Position numbers and translations under genes: made by a program. From Noviluteimonas lactosilytica (GTDB lineage Bacteria > Pseudomonadota > Gammaproteobacteria > Xanthomonadales > Xanthomonadaceae), in NCBI RefSeq assembly GCF_020866925.1, contig NZ_JAJGAK010000005.1, forward strand, positions 62,001 through 126,000: a stretch of 64,000 bases of DNA, read 5' to 3'. The notes below the pieces were generated by a model. The model saw only the letters and a list, made by a program, of their open reading frames with translations, was not told where the DNA came from and made no database searches. Positions 7,540 to 16,263 of this stretch are shown here, one piece after another; position 1 is the first letter of the stretch; each line of letters begins with the position of its first letter.

Positions 7540-9525
7540 TCAGTCGTGGACCAATCGCACGCCGACGTCGTCGTAGCCGCGCGTGCGTTCGTCTCCGCGC
7601 GGGCGCGGGCCGCGCCAGCCGGTGCCGGCGACCGAGCCGTCGCGCAACCAGGTCGCGAGGGTGCGCGGACCGCCCTGCGAAGGCGCCGCGCCGAGCTCGT
7701 TGCTGGTCGGCAGGCGCACGCGCTGGCCGTTGCGGCTCGCCCAGTGCGCATACGCGACCGCATCTTCATAGGAGACGCAGACCACCGGTTGCGAGTCGGT
7801 CTGTTCGAAGCCCGGCTCCTTCCAATCGCGCGGCTTGACGATGCGCAGCAGCGACATGCGTTCGCGGCACAGCGACGACTCGCGGCCGGTCGCTGCGACG
7901 AAGCGCGCGTACTCGGCGCGGGTGAGCGGACGCATCGCGGGTTGCGATGCAGCCGGCGCATCACCGGTCGCGGCGACCGCCTCGGCGAGTTCGTCGGACG
8001 GCGACTTGATCTTGTCGGCGCGCGTGCGCAAGGCATCGGCGAGCGCCTGGTCGCCGGCGAATTCGTTGGCGAGCGAGGCCGCGGCGAGCGCGTCCGTACG
8101 GTCCTTCTTCTTCTCCGCGCTGGCGACGCGGCGCGTCAGCGCATCGGCGGCCTTCTCGTGGATGCCGCGCAAGGCTTGCGTGCCCATCGGCGCCGTGCGG
8201 TCGGCGAACGTCGTCGCGCGCTGCAGGTAGTCGCGCGCCTTGTCTTCGTCGCCGCGGCGCAGGCGCGTGGCCATTTCGTCGCCGAGTGCGCCGAGCACGC
8301 CGCCCACGAGCGGCGGCAGGCCGACATGCGCCGGATCGGCGTCCCATGCGCGCAGCACGCTGTCGTAGGCGTTGTCGCCCTGCGGCGTGGTGAGCTTGCG
8401 CGAGGCGAGTTGCGTTTCGGCAGAGGCGACCCATTGTTGCGCCGGCGATTCCGGCAGCGGGCGCAGCATGCGGTCGACCGGCTCGGGCTGGATCGGCTTG
8501 CGCAGTTCGGGCAGGTTCTCGACGCGGAAGAAATCTTCCATCGGGGTTTCGTGCTGCGAAGCGACGCCGATCATGGCCGCGCACAACAGGCCGCCGCCGA
8601 TCAGCAACGGCTTCGGCAACTTGCGCGTGCGGCGCCACAGGCGCGCGCCGTTGGCGGCGATGGCGTCGAACGAAAACCCGCCGCGTTCGATGCGATCGAG
8701 CGCTTCGAGCATCTGCTGCGCGCTGCGGAAACGATTCGCCGGCGACTTCGCCATCGCGCGATCGATGAAGCGCTGCCAATGCAGCAGTTCCGCGGGCAGG
8801 CGCGGGATCGGATCCTTGGCGTGCATCACCGCCATCGACAACGCATCGGCCGCGTTGAACGGCAACTGGCCGGTGAGCATTTCCCACGCGAGCACGCCGA
8901 TGCTGTAGAGGTCGGCGCGGCTGTCGACTTCTTCGCCGCGCGCCTGTTCCGGCGGCATGTACGCGGTGCTGCCGACCGCCAGGCCCGTCATCGTCAGGCG
9001 CGGATTCACGCCCTTGCGCAGCGCGATGCCGAAGTCGGCGAGCAGCGGACGCTCGGCGTCGTCGAACAACACGTTCTCGGCCTTGACGTCGCGATGCACG
9101 ACGCCGCGCACGTGCGCGTAGTCGAGTGCTTCGAGCAGCGAACGCAAGGTGTGGATGACGCGCGCTTCGTCCTTCGTGCGGCCGTCCTGCCGCACGATGC
9201 GCTGGCCGAGGTGGCCGCGGGCGAGGTACGGCATCGCGTAATAGGGGAGGTCGTCGGCGGTGCGGCCGACTTCGTGGATGCCGACGATGTTCGGATGGTC
9301 GAGGCGGGCGATGGTGCGCGCTTCGTTCTCGAACCGGCGGCGGCTGACTTCGTCGGTCAGCGCCTCGGGCAGCATGACCTTCAGCGCGACCTTGCGGTCG
9401 AGCGATTCCTGCTCGGCGAGATAGACCGTCGACATGCCGCCCTGGCCGATTTCGCGCAGGAGGCGAAAGCCGGCGATGCGCGGCAATGCACTGGCAGCGT
9501 CGTTTGGCGACGTGTCCACGATCAT
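7540..9525 (-). CDS. Ser/Thr protein kinase with C-terminal FGE-like domain
   Basis: A 661-residue Hanks-type kinase. The catalytic domain (about residues 18-290) is complete: glycine loop GQGGMSTVY, ATP lysine K49 (VALKVML), catalytic loop VVHRDVKAEN, metal site ADFGIAL and APE-region MPPEQARGEE. One membrane helix (LLIGGGLLCAAMIGVAS, about residue 320) puts the remainder outside the cytoplasm. The middle part is Ala-rich and helical. The last 130 residues (LTRAEYARFVAATG, PVVCVSYEDAVAYAHWAS, GQRVRLPTSNELGAA, GVRLV) resemble the formylglycine-generating-enzyme/SUMF1 fold, but shortened and without its usual catalytic cysteine pair, so it is more likely a binding domain than an enzyme. No type VI secretion or sulfatase genes are nearby, and the target is unknown. 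Confidence 0.87.
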   Translation of the reverse strand: MIVDTSPNDAASALPRIAGFRLLREIGQGGMSTVYLAEQESLDRKVALKVMLPEALTDEVSRRRFENEARTIARLDHPNIVGIHEVGRTADDLPYYAMPYLARGHLGQRIVRQDGRTKDEARVIHTLRSLLEALDYAHVRGVVHRDVKAENVLFDDAERPLLADFGIALRKGVNPRLTMTGLAVGSTAYMPPEQARGEEVDSRADLYSIGVLAWEMLTGQLPFNAADALSMAVMHAKDPIPRLPAELLHWQRFIDRAMAKSPANRFRSAQQMLEALDRIERGGFSFDAIAANGARLWRRTRKLPKPLLIGGGLLCAAMIGVASQHETPMEDFFRVENLPELRKPIQPEPVDRMLRPLPESPAQQWVASAETQLASRKLTTPQGDNAYDSVLRAWDADPAHVGLPPLVGGVLGALGDEMATRLRRGDEDKARDYLQRATTFADRTAPMGTQALRGIHEKAADALTRRVASAEKKKDRTDALAAASLANEFAGDQALADALRTRADKIKSPSDELAEAVAATGDAPAASQPAMRPLTRAEYARFVAATGRESSLCRERMSLLRIVKPRDWKEPGFEQTDSQPVVCVSYEDAVAYAHWASRNGQRVRLPTSNELGAAPSQGGPRTLATWLRDGSVAGTGWRGPRPRGDERTRGYDDVGVRLVHD

Positions 9526-9634
9526 TCCTTACGGTCCCCTGATTCCGTGGAGGAAGAATACGCTGGCATGCGCACGCGGGACCAGCCGCATGGAGGCGGC
9601 CCGGCGCGCATTCCTTGCCGGTTCATGCGCGATG

Positions 9635-9659
9635 GCGCGTGAAGGCGGTCTTCACGCGC
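9635..9659 (-). terminator. Stem-loop downstream of ybbN
   Basis: A perfect 10-bp stem GCGCGTGAAG/CTTCACGCGC with a 5-nt loop, about 28 nt past the ybbN stop on the minus strand. There is no T-tract, so it is a possible rho-assisted or mRNA-stabilising structure rather than a certain terminator. Confidence 0.4.
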
Positions 9660-9686
9660 GATGCTGCGCCGCAACGGCGACTTGCG

Positions 9687-10571
9687 TCACACCAGCAGCA
9701 GCGACGCCATGCGACGGCGGAAGCGACCGACCAGTTCTTCATCGTCGACCACCTGGAAGGCGTCGATCAGGGCCTTGCGCGGAAGCCCGTCCTCGAACGC
9801 GCGGTCGAGGCGGAGCATTTCCAGGAATTGTTCGAGGCCGGCTTCCGCGTCGCCGGCGACGATGCGGTGCACGCCGAGCAGGTGGCGCGCGCGCAGGTCC
9901 TTCGGATCGCTGGCGATCGCCGCTTCGAGCACCTGCGGCGCCGGTGCATCCGTGAGCAGCGCGGCGAACCCGAGGCGCGCGCGGGCGCGCACCGCGCGAT
10001 CGTCGTGCGCGAGGTTGGCGGGGAGGCCGTCGAGCAGCTGTTCGGCTTCGCGCGCGTTGCCGCTCTGCAGCAGCGCGAGCGCGAGGTCGAGGCGGTGCTC
10101 GGCCTTGTCGGGTTCGGCTTCGACCTGCTTGCGCAGGCGCATCACGAGTTCGTGCGGATCGACGGACGGCGCCGGCACGGCTTCGGTCTCGGCGCCCGCG
10201 TCGTTCGCACCGGGTGCGGCGGGCTGGATGCCGTGGTGGGTCAGGAATTCGCGCAACTGGCCTTCGGGCAACGCGCCGGGGAAACCGTCGACGAGCTGGC
10301 CGTCCTTGACGAGGTAGACGGTCGGGATCGACCGGACCTGGAACGCGGCGGCGAGTTGCTGCTCCTTGTCGACGTCGATCTTCGCCAGGCGGAACGCGCC
10401 GTTGTATTCGTCGGCGAGCTTTTCGAGGATCGGCCCGAGCGTCTTGCACGGGCCGCACCATTCGGCCCAGAAGTCGACGAGCACGGGCGTCTGCAGCGAG
10501 CCTTGCAGGACTTGCGCTTCGAACGTGTCGGCGGTGGCTTCGAAGACGTGCGGGGATGCGGTGGCGGCCAT
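9687..10571 (-). CDS. ybbN: YbbN/CnoX-type thioredoxin-TPR chaperone
   Basis: A 294-residue cytoplasmic protein with an N-terminal thioredoxin fold (residues 8-110) and a C-terminal TPR region (about 150-290: EPDKAEHRLDLALALLQSGN, DPKDLRARHLLGVHRIVAGD). Family members hold unfolded or oxidised proteins for DnaK/GroEL. The active site here is a full thioredoxin WCGPC (C39, C42), whereas the E. coli protein has lost the first cysteine, so this version may be redox-active. The ATG at 10571 is the first that gives a standard thioredoxin N-terminus (VFEATADTFEAQVLQ). It is divergent from the DUF998 gene, with about 80 bp between them for both promoters. Confidence 0.92.
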   Translation of the reverse strand: MAATASPHVFEATADTFEAQVLQGSLQTPVLVDFWAEWCGPCKTLGPILEKLADEYNGAFRLAKIDVDKEQQLAAAFQVRSIPTVYLVKDGQLVDGFPGALPEGQLREFLTHHGIQPAAPGANDAGAETEAVPAPSVDPHELVMRLRKQVEAEPDKAEHRLDLALALLQSGNAREAEQLLDGLPANLAHDDRAVRARARLGFAALLTDAPAPQVLEAAIASDPKDLRARHLLGVHRIVAGDAEAGLEQFLEMLRLDRAFEDGLPRKALIDAFQVVDDEELVGRFRRRMASLLLV

Positions 10572-10651
10572 GGGGACTCTGCGCGGAGGTGGATGCGCCG
10601 GAGATGGGGACGTTCGTGCGGCGCGGCAAGCCCGCACGCTAGCATGGGGCG

Positions 10652-11299
10652 ATGACCGAGCCCTCGACTTCGCCTCCACGACTGCCTTCCACGCGCCTGC
10701 CTTCCACGCGCTTGCTGTCGGCGCTCGCGCTGCTGGGCTTCGTCGGCGCGCTGCTGGGCTTCGGCGCGATGCTCGACGGGTTCTCGCATGCGACGCATCC
10801 GGTCGCGCTGCTCGGCGCGCGCGGCGTGCCGCGATGGTGGGCGTTCGACCTGTTCGGCTTCGTGCTGCCGGGCTTGCTCGCGTGGGCCGCGATCGTGCGC
10901 ACGTCGATCGCCGACAACGCGCGCGTCGACGGCGGCGGGCGGTTGCTCGGTGTCGGCTGGACGTTGTGCGCGCTCGCCGCGCTGGCGTTCGCGGCGCAGG
11001 GGATGTTGCCGATCGATGCGCGGCAGGGCTTCGGTTACGGCGTCGCGCGATTGCACACCGCTGCGTGGACGGTGTGGTGGATCGCGTTCGCCGCGGGTGG
11101 CGTGCTGCTCGCGATCGGGTGGCGCGGGCGCATCGCGTTGCGCTTCGCGACCGCGTTCGTGGCGGCGCTCGTGCTGGTGTTTTCGTTCGTCGCCATGCCG
11201 GGCGCGCCGGCGATGGGGCAGCGTATTGCATTCGTCGCGTGGCTGGCCTGGGTGGCGTGCATGGGATGGGGCCTGTGGTTGCCGCGCGAACGCGATTAG
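10652..11299 (+). CDS. DUF998-type integral membrane protein
   Basis: A 215-residue protein with about six hydrophobic helices (LLSALALLGFVGALLGFGAM, LFGFVLPGLLAWAAIV, GVGWTLCALAALAFAAQGML, AWTVWWIAFAAGGVLLAIG, ATAFVAALVLVFSFVAM, IAFVAWLAWVACMGWGLWL). The layout and the loop after helix 3 (QGMLPIDARQ) fit the DUF998 family, which has no established function. The stop overlaps the convergent usher stop by 4 bp, so there is no room for a terminator between them. The first 20 residues contain a small direct repeat (RLPSTRLPSTRL). Confidence 0.72.
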   Translation: MTEPSTSPPRLPSTRLPSTRLLSALALLGFVGALLGFGAMLDGFSHATHPVALLGARGVPRWWAFDLFGFVLPGLLAWAAIVRTSIADNARVDGGGRLLGVGWTLCALAALAFAAQGMLPIDARQGFGYGVARLHTAAWTVWWIAFAAGGVLLAIGWRGRIALRFATAFVAALVLVFSFVAMPGAPAMGQRIAFVAWLAWVACMGWGLWLPRERD

Positions 11300-13776
11300 T
11301 CGACGCAGGCGAGTGTTGCGAGGGCGTCGGGGTTCGATGATTTCGCGTCGGGCGACGCGGCCAGCGTGCATTGCAGGACGTCTTCGCCTTCGCGCCGATG
11401 CAGCGCGAGCGGCAGGTCGTCGTCGGCATCGAGCCAGGTGAGTCCGTCGCGCCCGACGAGGCCGCGCGTCGCCTGCGTCGCATCGACGATGCGTGCGCCG
11501 AACGAAGCAGGCGTGCCCGACGCATCGACGACGACGCGAACGAAGCGCGTCGCGGCCAGCGTGCTCGGCAGCACGACGTCGACGAGCGCACCGGCGCGGG
11601 GCACGACGTCGCGCTCGGTCCAGTCGAACGCGACACCCGCGGCCGCACCCAGCGGATCGATGCCGACGCGGTTGCGGCGATAGGGCGACAGGTGCGGCGC
11701 CAATGCGCGGCCGTGGCGATCCAGCCGCAACTGCGGCGCGTGCAGCAGGCGTGCGCCCGCGCCGTGCTGGGCGCGCACCAGCGCGGCGGTTTCGCCGAGC
11801 GGCGGTCCGAACGTGACGCCATGCGGATGCGCCACGACGCTGCCATGTCCCGACGCCGACCACCGATGACGACCCGCGGATGTGCTCCAGCCTGACGCGA
11901 CGTGCCCGGCACTGCCGCTGCGCGAGAGCGACGCGCTCGCGATCGCATCGCCACGACGCGCCTTCGCAAGCCCTGCGCGCCACGCGGTGTGCGCGTGCTC
12001 GCCGAAAGCGCCGCTGACGTCGGCTTGCAAGGCGGCGTCATCGGGACCCGCGCGCGCATGCGCCTGCAGGAAGGTCGGCGGACCCTCCGCACGCACCTGC
12101 AGCGGGACGGAGAACGAGAGCGTCGCCTGCGTCGATGCGTCCGGGCCGTTGCCGCGCGTGTGTTCGAGCAATGCGTGCAATTGCATGCCGCGGGGCCGCA
12201 TGGGCACGGCCCAGGCCAATTGCAGGCTGCGTGCGTTGTCGTGAAGCTCGAAGCGTCGTTCGACGAGTGCCAGGCGCACGCCATGCCGCTGCGCGCCGAA
12301 CGCCTGGTGGACGGAGGCTTCGATGCGCGCGAGCGCGAGCGGCGGGTCGCGATGGTCGGTGGACCGACGTGCGCGCATCGCCTCGTGCAGGGAGCGGTGG
12401 CCGGCATCCGCACGGAACCAGGCGCCGAGGTCGAAGTGCGTGCGCGTCGGCGCGAATCGCGTCGACCAGTGCAGGCGCGTGCTTGCGCCCACCGTTCGCA
12501 CACCTCGCGACGTGCTGCGCGCGTGCGCCCGGTCGAGCGACATCGCGCCGAAGCGCGACGCGAAGACCGCACCGGTCAGCGACTGCGCGTAATCGGACGC
12601 GAGCTGCGCACCAGCACGCAAGGTCAGCCGATCGCGCAGGCCGCGTTGGATACCGCCCTGGAATACGGGCGCATCGCCGCGGCCGCCGTCCTCTGCGCGC
12701 CGCAGACCCGCGACGAGATCGAAGCGTGCGCGGCCCTCGGGCAGCAACCCGGGCAGCGTGGCCCACGGCATTTCGAAACTCCGCGTGCGTCCGTCGGCTT
12801 CCTCGATGTGGACCTGCAACGCGCCGTCGCGTGCCATTGGACGCACCTGCTCCAATGCGAACGGCCCCGGCGGCACGGGAACGTCGAGCAACAACAAGCC
12901 TGCTTGCCGCACCTGCACGCGCGCATGCGTGTCCGCCGTGCCACGGATCACCGGCGCGGGCCGCGTCGCATCGGGCGGCACCATGCGGTCGTCGGAGCGG
13001 AAGTGCACGCCGCGCAGCCCGATCGCATCGAAGCCCGCGCCCGACACGAACAGGTCCCCGAACGTGAGGCGCGCATCGAATCGCGACACGTCTCGCTCCA
13101 GCGTGGAGGCGAGGACCTGGCTTCGACGTTCCCGCGACGTCGACCACGTGTGCGACCCGCGGTGCCGCCATCGCCATGCGCCGGCGTTCGCGCCCGCGTC
13201 GACGTGCAGGCCGGCGTGCTGCGCATCGGGATCGCCCGGTTGCCGGATGACGCTCGCGGCGTAGTTGACGCGAAGGGCGGGGATTCCCGCGTCGAGCGTC
13301 GCGGGGTCGATCGCGTCGTCGCGTCGGCGCAGCAAGGCTTGCGGCATCGAAACGTGTAGCGTGAGGTTTGCGACATCGAATTCGGCGCGCGCGGCCGGGT
13401 GCAGGCGTTCGATCGGTGTGCATGCGTCCGCGTCCGATGCATCGGGTGCAACGTGCGCGAGGCGTGCGGTCGCCACTTCGAGCCACGCCGCCAACGCGCG
13501 GTCGACGCACGCGATCGGCGCCGCGCCCTCCACGCCTTCCGCATCGTCGAATCGCACGCGGCGGCGCCCCATCGGCACGCCGTTGCGCACGATCTCGACG
13601 TCGAACTCGCCGGGCACGATCGACGCGCCGTGCTCGAACGCCGACAGGTCGACCGCACCGGACCGCGCACCGCGCAACAGCGACGCATCGAACGTGACCC
13701 GCTGCGGCGCATCCCCGGCGCGCGCGACACACGCCGCGACCGCGAACGTCGCGAACAGCGACGCGCGCGATGTCAT
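11296..13776 (-). CDS. Fimbrial outer-membrane usher
   Basis: An 826-residue usher of the chaperone-usher pathway, forming the outer-membrane pore that assembles pilus subunits. The N-terminus has a signal peptide (SLFATFAVAACVARAG) and a usher N-domain with VTFDASLLRG and IVPGEFDVEIVRNGVPMG, the segment that receives chaperone-subunit complexes. The middle shows plug-domain features (PPGPFALEQVRPMARDGALQVHIEEADGR) and many barrel strands; the C-terminal domain carries a cysteine pair (LQCTLAAS, LACVD). It is diverged but recognisable throughout. The ATG overlaps the chaperone stop (ATGA). The stop shares 4 bp with the DUF998 gene on the other strand. Confidence 0.9.
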   Translation of the reverse strand: MTSRASLFATFAVAACVARAGDAPQRVTFDASLLRGARSGAVDLSAFEHGASIVPGEFDVEIVRNGVPMGRRRVRFDDAEGVEGAAPIACVDRALAAWLEVATARLAHVAPDASDADACTPIERLHPAARAEFDVANLTLHVSMPQALLRRRDDAIDPATLDAGIPALRVNYAASVIRQPGDPDAQHAGLHVDAGANAGAWRWRHRGSHTWSTSRERRSQVLASTLERDVSRFDARLTFGDLFVSGAGFDAIGLRGVHFRSDDRMVPPDATRPAPVIRGTADTHARVQVRQAGLLLLDVPVPPGPFALEQVRPMARDGALQVHIEEADGRTRSFEMPWATLPGLLPEGRARFDLVAGLRRAEDGGRGDAPVFQGGIQRGLRDRLTLRAGAQLASDYAQSLTGAVFASRFGAMSLDRAHARSTSRGVRTVGASTRLHWSTRFAPTRTHFDLGAWFRADAGHRSLHEAMRARRSTDHRDPPLALARIEASVHQAFGAQRHGVRLALVERRFELHDNARSLQLAWAVPMRPRGMQLHALLEHTRGNGPDASTQATLSFSVPLQVRAEGPPTFLQAHARAGPDDAALQADVSGAFGEHAHTAWRAGLAKARRGDAIASASLSRSGSAGHVASGWSTSAGRHRWSASGHGSVVAHPHGVTFGPPLGETAALVRAQHGAGARLLHAPQLRLDRHGRALAPHLSPYRRNRVGIDPLGAAAGVAFDWTERDVVPRAGALVDVVLPSTLAATRFVRVVVDASGTPASFGARIVDATQATRGLVGRDGLTWLDADDDLPLALHRREGEDVLQCTLAASPDAKSSNPDALATLACVD

Positions 13777-14561
13777 GGCGCGCGCTCGACGAACGCCTGC
13801 AGCGCGGCGTCGAAGCGATCCTTCCCACCGACATCGTTGATCGCGTCGAACGAGACACGCCGCGAGGCCTGCAACCACGTCGTCCGTCGCGCCGCGAGCT
13901 GCTGCATTGTCACGTCGATCGCAGCCTTGCCGGGTGCCGCAGCATCGAGCCGCAACGCGAGCGCGCCGAACGGCGCCACCATGTCGCCATGCAGGTCGAG
14001 GCCGTCGCCGACGACCACGCGGGCGATGCTCACGTGGAAGGGGGTTGGGTTTTCGATGTGCAGCGCACCATCGCGCAGAGACCAGCGCAACGCCGCCGGG
14101 GCCTTCGACGCGATGCCCGCCAAGCCCACGGGACGATGGAACAGCTTCACGCGCGTGTGCAACGCGATCTTCATCGCCGATGCGTGCATCGACACCGGTA
14201 GATCGGGCGGCACGTCGAGCACGTTGAGCCAGAACAGCGTTTCGCGATCGCTCGGGAGCGGGCCGGGCAGACGATGCACGCGCAGCGCCTGGCCCTTGCC
14301 CGGGTCGATGCGCACCAATGGCGGATGGGGCGCGAACGGCACGATCGTCGGCCCGTCGCGCGACGGCTGCCCGCCGCGTTCGACCCACGCTTCGACGAGC
14401 ACCGGATGCGCGTGCCGATTGTCCAGCCGCACCGTGACTTCGCGCGCGTCGCCGGGAAAGACGACGCGCGTGTTGGCGAGCACCACGCCCGCATGCGCCG
14501 GCGAAGCGCATGCGAGCGCGTGCGTCATGCACAGGGCCGCGACGATGCCGACGGGGCGCAT
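13773..14561 (-). CDS. Periplasmic fimbrial chaperone (PapD type)
   Basis: A 262-residue PapD-family chaperone that caps pilus subunits and hands them to the usher. The signal peptide ends near AHA-G. Domain 1 has VVFPGDAREVTVRLDN and the family signature SDRETLFWLNVLDVPP; the basic pocket residues of the first strand and the LHTRVKLFHRP segment are also present. Domain 2 has LHIENPTPFHVSIARVVV. Length is normal. It lies between the subunit gene (19 bp gap) and the usher (4 bp overlap), the usual subunit-chaperone-usher order. Confidence 0.93.
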   Translation of the reverse strand: MRPVGIVAALCMTHALACASPAHAGVVLANTRVVFPGDAREVTVRLDNRHAHPVLVEAWVERGGQPSRDGPTIVPFAPHPPLVRIDPGKGQALRVHRLPGPLPSDRETLFWLNVLDVPPDLPVSMHASAMKIALHTRVKLFHRPVGLAGIASKAPAALRWSLRDGALHIENPTPFHVSIARVVVGDGLDLHGDMVAPFGALALRLDAAAPGKAAIDVTMQQLAARRTTWLQASRRVSFDAINDVGGKDRFDAALQAFVERAP

Positions 14562-14580
14562 GCGCGCGTTCTCCCGCCGA

Positions 14581-15111
14581 TCACGGATAGTGCAACGAGT
14601 ATGTCGCGTTGGCGGCGAGCAGCCCCGGTGTCGCGGGCACGGCGCCGACGTTGCGATACGCGACCTGGTAGTGCATCGCGTCGCCCGGCTGGTAGAGCGT
14701 GTTGTCCGTGCGTTGCGCCTCCGACCCGATGTCGATCGGCGTGGAGTCTGCGTCGAAGAGCGCGAGGTGCACGCCGGTCAGGTTGGTCGGGAGCGTGCCG
14801 AGGTTCGGGTCGACGGTGCTGCCGCTTTCGAAGTACGCCTTGACGCCGTTGGCCACCGCCGCGCAGTTCTGCAGTTCCATGCGGAAGAACGTGTGGCCCA
14901 GCGTTTCGCCGGGCGCGAGCGAAGCGGCGCTGATGGTCGGCAGTTGCACGGAGAACGAGGGCGAGCCCGTCATTCCGCCGCGCACTTCGCACGTGGAATC
15001 GGTCAGCTGGCCATTGAAGGTGATGGTGCCGTTGTCGGCAGAGGCCTGCGGTGCGGCGAGGCAGGCGGCGGCGAACAGCGGGGCGGCGAGGAACAGGGGC
15101 TTGATGCGCAT
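14581..15111 (-). CDS. Type 1-like fimbrial major subunit
   Basis: A 176-residue pilin. The signal peptide (MRIKPLFLAAPLFAAACLAA) is cleaved near ASA-D. The mature protein begins NGTITFNGQLTDSTCEV, the donor strand and first cysteine of FimA-type subunits. A second cysteine lies in MELQNCAAV, and the protein ends with the C-terminal beta strand NATYSLHYP. The ATG at 15111 has AAGGAG eight bases upstream, which rules out the longer frame. It is the first gene of a three-gene operon; no adhesin or minor subunit gene is present, so the fibre may be a homopolymer. Confidence 0.9.
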   Translation of the reverse strand: MRIKPLFLAAPLFAAACLAAPQASADNGTITFNGQLTDSTCEVRGGMTGSPSFSVQLPTISAASLAPGETLGHTFFRMELQNCAAVANGVKAYFESGSTVDPNLGTLPTNLTGVHLALFDADSTPIDIGSEAQRTDNTLYQPGDAMHYQVAYRNVGAVPATPGLLAANATYSLHYP

Positions 15112-15223
15112 TGCGGACACTCCTTGTTGGGGTGTGTCCATGCTCGGCGTCGCGCCGGTCGCGCGCAGTCGGTGGATGCCGCGATGCGGTGTCGGAAAAC
15201 CCCGGAACGCACCACTTGCGCGC

Positions 15224-15475
15224 TCAGCGCCAGCGCAACTTCATGTAAAGGATCATCGCCGCGAGCCCGAGCGTCACGATGTTCGCGATGATCATCGGCC
15301 ACGAATGCAGGTAGATGCCGTACACCAGCCAGAACGCGACGCCGGCGGTGAACACCACGTACATGTACAGCGAGATGCTGCGCGTATCGCGCGTGCGCAA
15401 CGTCTTCACCGCCTGCGGCACGAAGGCGAGGGTGGTCAGCGTTGCGGCGACGTAGCCGGCCCAGGTCAGGTCCAT
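15224..15475 (-). CDS. SemiSWEET sugar transporter
   Basis: An 83-residue protein with three membrane helices and a PQ-loop (LTTLAFVPQAVKTLRTRD), the hallmark of bacterial SemiSWEETs, which dimerise into a bidirectional sugar uniporter. Helix 2 is SLYMYVVFTAGVAFWLVYGI and helix 3 MIIANIVTLGLAAMILYM. Family length is about 85-100, so this is complete. It starts 26 bp after the ABC permease gene on the same strand and may share its transcript. Confidence 0.92.
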   Translation of the reverse strand: MDLTWAGYVAATLTTLAFVPQAVKTLRTRDTRSISLYMYVVFTAGVAFWLVYGIYLHSWPMIIANIVTLGLAAMILYMKLRWR

Positions 15476-15501
15476 GGCCGGCAGTATCGCCCAGTCGCGC
15501 G

Positions 15502-16263
15502 TCAATCCACCTCGCGCCGTGCGAACGCGATGGCGCCGAGCACGGTCAGCGCCACGCCGCCGGCCAGGCCGGCCGCGACCGCCCACGTGGTGAAGCGGCC
15601 GTCCGCCGCATGCACCTGCAGCGGGAGCGACCATGGATAGAAGCGCCCGAAGCGCGCCGACTGCCCGACCAGGAACCCCGCCACCGTCGCGGTCATGCCG
15701 ATCGACACCGCGACCGTGAAGCTGCGCCAGCGCAACGCGGCCCAGGTGTGCAGAGCGACGATGAGCATCGCGGCGGCGGTGGCGGCCAGGCTGCGTTCGA
15801 CGAGCATCGCCCACGGCGCGGGGCCGGCGATGCCGAACTTCGGTTGCAGGATCGACAAGACCCAGCCGCCGACGGGGACCAGGACGACCATCGACATCGT
15901 CGCCGCCGCCACCATCGCGGCGAGCGCCAGCGCCTTCGCGAAGTAATGCGAACTGCGCGGCAACGGCAACGCGAGCAGGTGCTTCCAACGCTGCGGCCCG
16001 TGGTCGAGGCCCGCGAGCAACGCCGCCTGCAACGTCACGAACAACGGCAGCATCAGCAGCGCCCACAGCACCATCGTGCTCTGCGCGAACAACGACCAGG
16101 CATCTGCACCCGCCGCCGGCGCGCGCTTCGAATAATCGGAAGTCGCCATCTGCAGCACGTACAGCGCGACGACGAGGCTCGGCGCGATCAGGCACATCCA
16201 CGCGGCGAGCGTGCCGCGCAGCTTCAGCGCTTCGGCGGAGAGGGTGCGCAGGAGGACGTTCAT
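15502..16263 (-). CDS. ABC-2 type transporter permease
   Basis: A 253-residue permease with six hydrophobic segments (LIAPSLVVALYVLQMA, VLWALLMLPLFVTLQAALLAG, ALALAAMVAAATMSMVVLV and others), partner of the ATPase encoded just upstream. The short cytoplasmic loop LDHGPQRWKHLLALPLPRSSHYFAKAL is typical of ABC-2 permeases of the lantibiotic-immunity/bacitracin export kind, but the substrate cannot be told from the sequence. The start overlaps the ATPase stop (ATGA), so the two subunits are made together. Confidence 0.85.
   Translation of the reverse strand: MNVLLRTLSAEALKLRGTLAAWMCLIAPSLVVALYVLQMATSDYSKRAPAAGADAWSLFAQSTMVLWALLMLPLFVTLQAALLAGLDHGPQRWKHLLALPLPRSSHYFAKALALAAMVAAATMSMVVLVPVGGWVLSILQPKFGIAGPAPWAMLVERSLAATAAAMLIVALHTWAALRWRSFTVAVSIGMTATVAGFLVGQSARFGRFYPWSLPLQVHAADGRFTTWAVAAGLAGGVALTVLGAIAFARREVD

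Noticed and set aside
7540-9525. Kinase gene as part of a type VI secretion cluster
   Set aside because: No other type VI secretion gene is in the window; neighbours are a DUF502 protein and ybbN.
6799-9642. Long plus-strand frame opposite yhhQ, the DUF502 gene and the kinase
   Set aside because: Arg/Glu/Ala-rich antisense frame without motifs; the minus-strand genes are well supported.
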